The notes beneath the pieces are model-generated. The model was not told the origin of the DNA, made no database searches, and was given only the letters and a program-made list of their open reading frames with translations. Positions 8,582 through 13,137 of a DNA stretch of 13,137 nt are shown here, piece after piece; positions within the stretch are counted from its first letter, which is position 1; every line of letters begins with the position of its first letter. Source of the DNA: Candidatus Roizmanbacteria bacterium CG10_big_fil_rev_8_21_14_0_10_45_7 (GTDB lineage Bacteria > Patescibacteriota > Microgenomatia > UBA1406); the NCBI GenBank assembly GCA_002793745.1, contig PFEE01000064.1:1-13137 (forward strand). The letters run 5' to 3'. The translations under genes and the position numbers were made by a program.

Positions 8582-8590
8582 TGTTAGCAT
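8582..8590 (+). promoter_or_regulatory. Putative extended -10 promoter of recJ
   Basis: TGTTAGCAT fits TGnTAnnnT, an extended -10 element (four of six matches to TATAAT, with the key T, A and final T kept). It ends nine bases before the ATG at 8600. No recognisable -35 lies 17 bases upstream and no Shine-Dalgarno sequence is present. The element sits in the only gap between the divergent nucleotidyltransferase and recJ genes. If used, it would give a nearly leaderless recJ mRNA and would favour the ATG at 8600 over the GTG at 8591. Evidence is pattern and position only. Confidence 0.35.
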
Positions 8591-8599
8591 GTGGCTTGT

Positions 8600-10240
8600 A
8601 TGAAGTTTGATTCTATTACTACCATTACCGGAATTCATGATTCTGATTCCATTATAGCACGCATACTGATAGCAAGAGGAATACCCAAAGAACAACATAA
8701 TTCGTTTTTGAATCCGCAACATCCTGAAATGGATGGTGCGTATAACTCCGGCATTGGGCAAAACGAATTAAAAAAGGTAATCCGCAGAATCAAGGTTGCA
8801 AAGCAACATAAAGAATCGGTAGTCATTTATGCAGATTATGATGTTGACGGCATTACCTCTGCTGCCATATTATGGCGCACACTCAAAGCCTACGGACTGA
8901 CCGTTATGCCGTTTATTCCCCAACGAAGCCAAGGGTATGGGTTTTCGGATATCGGACTTGATTCGGTTCTTGCCAAATACGGCCCATCACTGATCATTGC
9001 CGTTGATCACGGCATTAATGAAAGCGCCCATATTACACGACTCAAGAGTAAAGGGGTAGATGTTATGGTGCTTGATCATCATGAACAAAATGATGGAGAA
9101 CGGTTGGTTGATGCGTGTGCCGTGATTCATACGACGCTATTAAGCGCGGCGGGTATAAGCTATATGGTTGCTACTGCTTTTTCAAACGAATCATTAAGCA
9201 CTGATAATCTGGTGCTTGCCGGCATTGCCAGTCTTGCTGATGTCATTCCCCAACGGGGATTGGCTCGCGCTTTGTCCTATCACGCATTGCGTTTATTGTC
9301 GCGTGTGAACTTACCGGGTATTGCGGCACTGATGGCTCAAGCTGGCCTAAAACAGGATAAAAAAGCATATACGTCATATGACATCGGTTATCTCATCGCT
9401 CCCCGTATTAATGCCGCGGGACGGCTGGGTGATCCGTTGGTTGCACTCCGTTTGCTCTGTACGACTAATCCGACCAAGGCACGGGAATATGCGCAGTCGC
9501 TTGAACTGCTGAATCGAAAAAGACAGGACCTGTTGAAAGAAACGCTGCCGATTGCCTATGAACTGGTAAAAGAACAGACGGGTAAGCGGTTTCGATGCAT
9601 TGCCTCTCCGCTGTTTAATGAAGGAATTATCGGCCTGTTGGCTGGTCGCCTGATGCACGAGCTTCAGGTACCGGTGTTTGTGGGCTCTGAACGGAACAAC
9701 GGGATGATCAAAGGATCGGCGCGCTCCATTGACGGTGTTAATATGATGCCCCTTATGCAGCAGAGCGGTTCACTCCTACTGAGTTTTGGCGGGCATGAAA
9801 AGGCGGGAGGTTTTAGCCTATCCAAAGACAACATGGACGCATTTATCGCATCACTTGATACCGCGCTCACCGCTATGGATGGGCACGTATTTGAACCGGT
9901 GCAACATACCGACCTCACCTTACCGCTGCCCAATATTACGACCGCACTCGCGTTAGCGTTGGAATCCCTTGAGCCCTATGGAGAACAAAATCAAAAACCA
10001 CTGTTTATGAGCCATGATGTGTTAATCGTCGACCGGCAACCCGTGGGTCGAGGAGGCACCCATATGAGAGTTGTATTGAAAGATATACGTGAAGGAACTA
10101 TAGTTAAGGGCATATATTTTAGTGCTTCTCAAGAGTTCATAACCATGTCTATCAACAAACCTACATCCATTGTCTATCAGGTTGAATGCAACCGTTGGAA
10201 AGGTACGAAAGCGCAGGTTATGATACAAAGTGTGTATTAA
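8600..10240 (+). CDS. recJ: Single-stranded-DNA-specific exonuclease RecJ
   Basis: This 546-residue RecJ is a 5'-3' single-strand DNA exonuclease of recombination and mismatch or base-excision repair. DHH-domain motifs are intact: ADYDVDGITS (78-87), AVDHG (134-138), LDHHE (158-162) and LADVIP (212-217). The DHHA1 domain has NEGIIGLLAGRL (340-351), KGSARSIDGVNM (371-382) and SFGGHEKAGGFSL (395-407). The remaining about 130 residues fit the OB-fold nucleic-acid-binding domain. All metal-binding residues I can identify are present, so it should be active. The frame is open from a GTG at 8591, giving 549 residues. I prefer the ATG at 8600 because the -10-like box at 8582-8590 would place the transcript start after the GTG. 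The UMP kinase-methyltransferase gene begins 22 bases downstream and recF follows, suggesting co-transcription. Confidence 0.93.
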   Translation: MKFDSITTITGIHDSDSIIARILIARGIPKEQHNSFLNPQHPEMDGAYNSGIGQNELKKVIRRIKVAKQHKESVVIYADYDVDGITSAAILWRTLKAYGLTVMPFIPQRSQGYGFSDIGLDSVLAKYGPSLIIAVDHGINESAHITRLKSKGVDVMVLDHHEQNDGERLVDACAVIHTTLLSAAGISYMVATAFSNESLSTDNLVLAGIASLADVIPQRGLARALSYHALRLLSRVNLPGIAALMAQAGLKQDKKAYTSYDIGYLIAPRINAAGRLGDPLVALRLLCTTNPTKAREYAQSLELLNRKRQDLLKETLPIAYELVKEQTGKRFRCIASPLFNEGIIGLLAGRLMHELQVPVFVGSERNNGMIKGSARSIDGVNMMPLMQQSGSLLLSFGGHEKAGGFSLSKDNMDAFIASLDTALTAMDGHVFEPVQHTDLTLPLPNITTALALALESLEPYGEQNQKPLFMSHDVLIVDRQPVGRGGTHMRVVLKDIREGTIVKGIYFSASQEFITMSINKPTSIVYQVECNRWKGTKAQVMIQSVY

Positions 10241-10245
10241 TTATG

Positions 10246-10251
10246 TATAAT
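10246..10251 (+). promoter_or_regulatory. Putative -10 box before the UMP kinase fusion gene
   Basis: A perfect TATAAT lies in the 22-base gap after recJ and ends 11 bases before the ATG at 10263, which would give an mRNA leader of about four to six bases. I see no convincing -35. A short GAAG at 10252-10255 could act as a weak ribosome binding site if the gene is instead read from the recJ transcript. An internal promoter here would let the kinase fusion and recF be expressed separately from recJ. AT-rich gaps produce such boxes by chance, so confidence is limited. Confidence 0.4.
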
Positions 10252-10262
10252 GAAGTTCTATC

Positions 10263-11471
10263 ATGAAAGAAACCATCGTAATGTCGGTGGGCGGATCATT
10301 AATAGTGCCCGAGTCCGGCGTTAATGTTTCTTTCCTTACCAAACTCAATTTTTTCATCCGCAAGAACTCAACCAGAAATCGTCGTTTCATATTGGTGGCC
10401 GGCGGCGGTACCACTGCGCGCAATTACATCAGTGGGGGCAGGGGAGTTGTGCATAAAATAAACAATGACGACTTGGATTGGCTAGGTATACATTCAACGC
10501 GATTAAACGCTCACCTGCTTAGAACTATTTTTCGCGACATAGCACACCCACGCATTATTGAAAATTATGAACGCAAAATTTTTAATCCCAATGAATCAGT
10601 TATTATCGCCGGAGGGTGGAAGCCGGGATGGTCAACCGATTATTGTGCAGCCTTTTTGGCTAAAGATTATGACGCACACCTCATTGTTAACCTGTCCAAT
10701 ATTTATTATGTGTTTACCAAAGACCCCAAAAAATTTCCTGACGCAGTACGCATTGAAAAAACAACGTGGGATTATTACGAAACACTGATTGGCACCAAAT
10801 GGACTCCAGGCTTATCTACCCCGTTTGATCCTATCGCGTCGCAGCTGGCTAAAAAAGCAGGCCTTAGTGTGATTGTGACCAAAGGGGACGATTTTGCCAA
10901 CTTACAGCATCTTATAGACGGTGATCCCTTTAAAGGAAGCGTCATAACTCCGTTTGAAGTGACACCCGCGTTTTACGACCGGAATTATTATTTTGGAAAA
11001 CACAAGAGCGGCACATCGCGCCTGCATGAAAGTAAAAACGCGATGGTACAAGCGTCTCGTTTTTTAGCCGCATGGGGCCTTGAAATTTCTGACGATGCAC
11101 TGCTTCTGGCCAAGAAAGATGTAAAATCGTTTATAGTGCGTGGTGACATTACGAATCTTCCCTTTGACAACAAGGAGTTTGATATGGTCGTGACGTTTAA
11201 TGTGCTTGAGCATATTGAACGATCAAAACTGCATCACACCGCAGAGGAAGTAAATAGGATTGCCCGCAAGCACGTACTGCATAAATTGTATACACCTGAC
11301 AATGTGCTCTTTGCTGCCCTCAATGGCCGTGACGTGAGCCGGTTATCGGTATATAACAAAGGCTTTTGGAACGAGCTTTTTTCTTCACTGCCCAACAGCA
11401 GGATTTTAGAGCGGAACTTTCATCTTCCCCGTGTTATCGAAACAGTTTATCTTTTAGAAAAAACGAAGTAG
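10263..11471 (+). CDS. Archaeal-type UMP kinase fused to a methyltransferase-like domain lacking its SAM loop
   Basis: This 402-residue protein has two domains. Residues 1 to about 228 form an amino-acid-kinase fold resembling archaeal-type UMP kinases (UMP + ATP to UDP + ADP): SVGGSLIVP (8-16), VAGGGTTARNYI (45-56), GGWKPGWSTDYCAAFLA (117-133), TKDPKKFPDA (152-161) and PGLSTPFDP (182-190). In NLSNIYYVFTKDP a Tyr stands at 148 where relatives usually have Asp. Residues from about 232 resemble a class I SAM-dependent methyltransferase: AFYDRNYYFGKHKSG (236-250), WGLEIS (271-276), VRGDITNLPFDNKEFDMVV (292-310) and FNVLEHI (312-318). The glycine-rich motif I expected between about 257 and 271 is missing, as if about 30 to 40 residues were deleted in frame, so SAM binding is doubtful. 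recF starts nine bases downstream. The kinase call is good; methyltransferase activity is unsupported. Confidence 0.82.
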   Translation: MKETIVMSVGGSLIVPESGVNVSFLTKLNFFIRKNSTRNRRFILVAGGGTTARNYISGGRGVVHKINNDDLDWLGIHSTRLNAHLLRTIFRDIAHPRIIENYERKIFNPNESVIIAGGWKPGWSTDYCAAFLAKDYDAHLIVNLSNIYYVFTKDPKKFPDAVRIEKTTWDYYETLIGTKWTPGLSTPFDPIASQLAKKAGLSVIVTKGDDFANLQHLIDGDPFKGSVITPFEVTPAFYDRNYYFGKHKSGTSRLHESKNAMVQASRFLAAWGLEISDDALLLAKKDVKSFIVRGDITNLPFDNKEFDMVVTFNVLEHIERSKLHHTAEEVNRIARKHVLHKLYTPDNVLFAALNGRDVSRLSVYNKGFWNELFSSLPNSRILERNFHLPRVIETVYLLEKTK

Positions 11472-11480
11472 GCCGAAGAT

Positions 11481-12545
11481 ATGTTTTTGCACACACTTGA
11501 ATTAAAAGGATTTCGCTCGTTTTCCAACCCCCGCTCATTTGTGTTTGATACCCGCTATTCCCTTATTGCGGGCCATAATGCTGCGGGCAAAACCAATATA
11601 TTGGAAGCGGTGTATACTGCGCTCTACGGTATCGGCTTTCGTACCCGCTCATTTGAGGAACTACTCAGTTTTGGAGCCCACGAATTATCATTGCACGCCA
11701 CGTTTTCAGATGGGACAAAAGATACTATTGCGGTGGTGCATGTCATACAACGGGGTGAGATTATGCAAAAGTCATATAGCATTCAGGGCAACCGACACAC
11801 CATCGGCACCTACCGGAACCGCTTGCCGGGTGCGGTACTGTTTGAGCCAGAGGATCTGCGGCTGGTAACCGAAACTCCTGATTTGCGGCGAAGCTATCTT
11901 GATACAGTGCTCTCGCTGCATAGCCAGGAATACTTATATGCGCTTAATACGTATAACAAAGCGCTGTATCGAAGAAATAAAACGCTTGAACAGATGGCGC
12001 GAGAGGGAAAGTATTCACGAGATCTACTCGATCCGTGGAACGACATACTCGAGCAGCAGGCTAAGATTATACAGCCTGCGCGTGCTCGGCTAATTGACCG
12101 ATATAATGAGCAGATTAAGGGAGTACCTACCTACCGTCTGACGTATCAACAGAATTCTTTTACCAAAGCGCGAGCGAGCGAGCGGTTTGAGCTTGATTGC
12201 CGGGTACGAAAAACAACCAGTGGCCCACAGCGAGATGATTTTACGATTGATATGGTAGTAACGGGCAAGATTGATGAGGAGTGCAAATCAGTTGCGGTCT
12301 ATGGCGCCCGCAGCCAACAACGGCTGGCGGTATTATGGCTTAAAGCGCATGAGCTGTCGTTCATTACCGATCAAACCGGCATTAAGCCGCTGTTTCTCCT
12401 TGATGATGTGTTCTCCGAACTTGATACCGATAACAGTAAGCGGGTGGTTGATCTTTCGTCAGAGTATCAAACCATTATTACGACCGCGCACCGTGAAAGC
12501 GTTCCCAAACTTCCTAAAGGAAGCGTTGTGATTGATATGGATTAA
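11481..12545 (+). CDS. recF: DNA replication/repair protein RecF
   Basis: This is a 354-residue SMC-like ABC ATPase, which in other bacteria acts with RecO and RecR to load RecA at single-strand gaps. The N-terminal LELKGFRSF (6-14) is the usual RecF opening. Walker A is GHNAAGKTN (31-39). FEPEDLRLV (121-129) and RRSYLD (136-141) are family landmarks. SGPQRDD (247-253) corresponds to the usual GPHRDD. Walker B and the D-loop are [12 protein letters not shown] (304-315). The signature motif reads YGARSQQR (274-281), where RecF usually has SxGQQR, so the conserved Ser and Gly are replaced by Ala276 and Ser278. Length is near the family norm. The gene follows the kinase fusion by nine bases and ends in a 4-base tail-to-tail overlap with the sigma factor gene. 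It is not beside dnaA, dnaN or gyrB, the common location. Confidence 0.9.
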   Translation: MFLHTLELKGFRSFSNPRSFVFDTRYSLIAGHNAAGKTNILEAVYTALYGIGFRTRSFEELLSFGAHELSLHATFSDGTKDTIAVVHVIQRGEIMQKSYSIQGNRHTIGTYRNRLPGAVLFEPEDLRLVTETPDLRRSYLDTVLSLHSQEYLYALNTYNKALYRRNKTLEQMAREGKYSRDLLDPWNDILEQQAKIIQPARARLIDRYNEQIKGVPTYRLTYQQNSFTKARASERFELDCRVRKTTSGPQRDDFTIDMVVTGKIDEECKSVAVYGARSQQRLAVLWLKAHELSFITDQTGIKPLFLLDDVFSELDTDNSKRVVDLSSEYQTIITTAHRESVPKLPKGSVVIDMD

Positions 12546-13137
12546 AGCAGATCTTTGAGTTTCTTAGCTCTCGAAGGGTGTTTGAGTTTGCGTACTGCTT
12601 TTGCCTCGATTTGCCTAATGCGTTCACGGGTAACGCTGAATTGACGGCCGACCTCCTCCAGCGTGCGCGGCTTACCATCCTCAAGTCCATAGCGCAGCAC
12701 CAGTACTTTTCGTTCCCGGGGAGTCAGAGTATCCAGTACCTCAAACAGATATTCTTTAATAAACTTGTTGCTTACGTTTTCATAAATGCTGCTTTGATTG
12801 GGGTCTTTAATAAAATCTTCAAGCGTGGCATCTTCTTCATCATTAATAGCCGTTGAAAGAGATGTAGTTCGCTGCGAAATTTTAAAGAGATTTTTTACAT
12901 CATCTTTGGGGATTATCAGCTCTTTACTCAACTCATCAACGGTCGGTGTGCGATTAAAGCTTTGGGTGAGTTTTCGCTGTGCCTTGTAGAGCTTGTTAAT
13001 GCTTTCAACCATATGTACCGGAATACGAATGGTGCGTGACTGGTCTGCGATAGCGCGGGTAATGGCTTGGCGGATCCACCAGGTTGCATAGGTGCTGAAT
13101 TTAAATCCTCGGCGCCAGTCATATTTTTCAACAGCTT
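12542..13137 (-). CDS. rpoD: Primary RNA polymerase sigma factor RpoD/SigA (5' end beyond window)
   Basis: This is the C-terminal part (197 residues visible) of a sigma-70 family primary sigma factor, which directs RNA polymerase to housekeeping promoters. The frame stays open to the right edge, so the start is outside the window. The ATG at 13012 is an internal Met, because the residues before it are conserved: [20 protein letters not shown], then [20 protein letters not shown]. These are sigma regions 2.3-2.4 and the start of 3.0, with the aromatic residues that melt DNA and the -10-contacting helix. Region 3 follows ([14 protein letters not shown]), then the 3.2 finger ([14 protein letters not shown]) and region 4 ([18 protein letters not shown], then [20 protein letters not shown], a helix-turn-helix for the -35 element). 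The end, [15 protein letters not shown], is typical. The sequence looks intact and fully functional. Confidence 0.95.
   Translation of the reverse strand, partial: AVEKYDWRRGFKFSTYATWWIRQAITRAIADQSRTIRIPVHMVESINKLYKAQRKLTQSFNRTPTVDELSKELIIPKDDVKNLFKISQRTTSLSTAINDEEDATLEDFIKDPNQSSIYENVSNKFIKEYLFEVLDTLTPRERKVLVLRYGLEDGKPRTLEEVGRQFSVTRERIRQIEAKAVRKLKHPSRAKKLKDLL

Noticed and set aside
12544..12601. Seven-base inverted repeat (AAAGCAG and CTGCTTT) after recF
   Set aside because: The loop would be 44 bases, the second arm lies in conserved sigma factor codons, and the T-run is very short. It is probably chance.
13010..13012. ATG as the start of the sigma factor
   Set aside because: The frame upstream to the window edge encodes highly conserved sigma regions 2.3-2.4, so this Met is internal and the gene continues beyond the window.
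1..13137. TGA recoding (as in Gracilibacteria/Absconditabacteria), CRISPR arrays, insertion sequences, tRNA genes
   Set aside because: TGA ends several complete genes at sensible lengths. I saw no regularly spaced repeats, transposase, or tRNA-like cloverleaf on either strand.

Overview
The window is a densely packed bacterial chromosome segment with eleven protein-coding genes, nine rightward and two leftward, and no RNA genes, mobile elements or CRISPR arrays that I can see. No gap between genes exceeds about 25 bases. Several neighbours overlap, either by 4 bases (start codon inside the previous stop) or tail to tail. TGA is used as an ordinary stop at the ends of several intact genes, so the standard bacterial code applies. 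Good Shine-Dalgarno sequences are nearly absent. Some first genes instead have a -10-like box only 7 to 11 bases before the ATG, which suggests leaderless or near-leaderless mRNAs. These traits, an archaeal-type UMP kinase fused to a methyltransferase-like domain, and the resemblance of several proteins to those I know from Candidate Phyla Radiation genomes suggest Patescibacteria (Parcubacteria-like). That placement is inference, not proof.

Left half (24-7225): one rightward run of six genes for a cell-surface polysaccharide or glycoprotein glycan. In order they are a family-2 glycosyltransferase, an O-antigen ligase/polymerase-like membrane protein, a GT39 (ArnT/PMT-like) membrane glycosyltransferase, and three GT-B family-4 glycosyltransferases. 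All adjacent pairs overlap, so the run is probably one translationally coupled operon. The sugar and the acceptor cannot be read from the sequence. No flippase or sugar-nucleotide synthesis gene is in view.

Middle and right (7191-13137): a leftward CCA-adding/poly(A) polymerase-family nucleotidyltransferase gene with an HD domain meets the glycan operon tail to tail with a 35-base overlap. About 20 bases separate it from a divergent rightward trio: recJ (single-strand exonuclease), the UMP kinase-methyltransferase fusion, and recF. The trio couples two recombination-repair genes with pyrimidine nucleotide metabolism. recF ends with a 4-base tail-to-tail overlap with the leftward primary sigma factor gene (rpoD/sigA), whose start lies beyond the right edge.

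The most notable point is that three otherwise well-preserved proteins have changes in catalytic motifs. The methyltransferase domain lacks its glycine-rich SAM-binding motif, as if about 30 to 40 residues had been deleted in frame. The nucleotidyltransferase has a disrupted DxD metal-binding motif. RecF has a substituted ABC signature motif. I did not find a wholly new defence or mobile system here.
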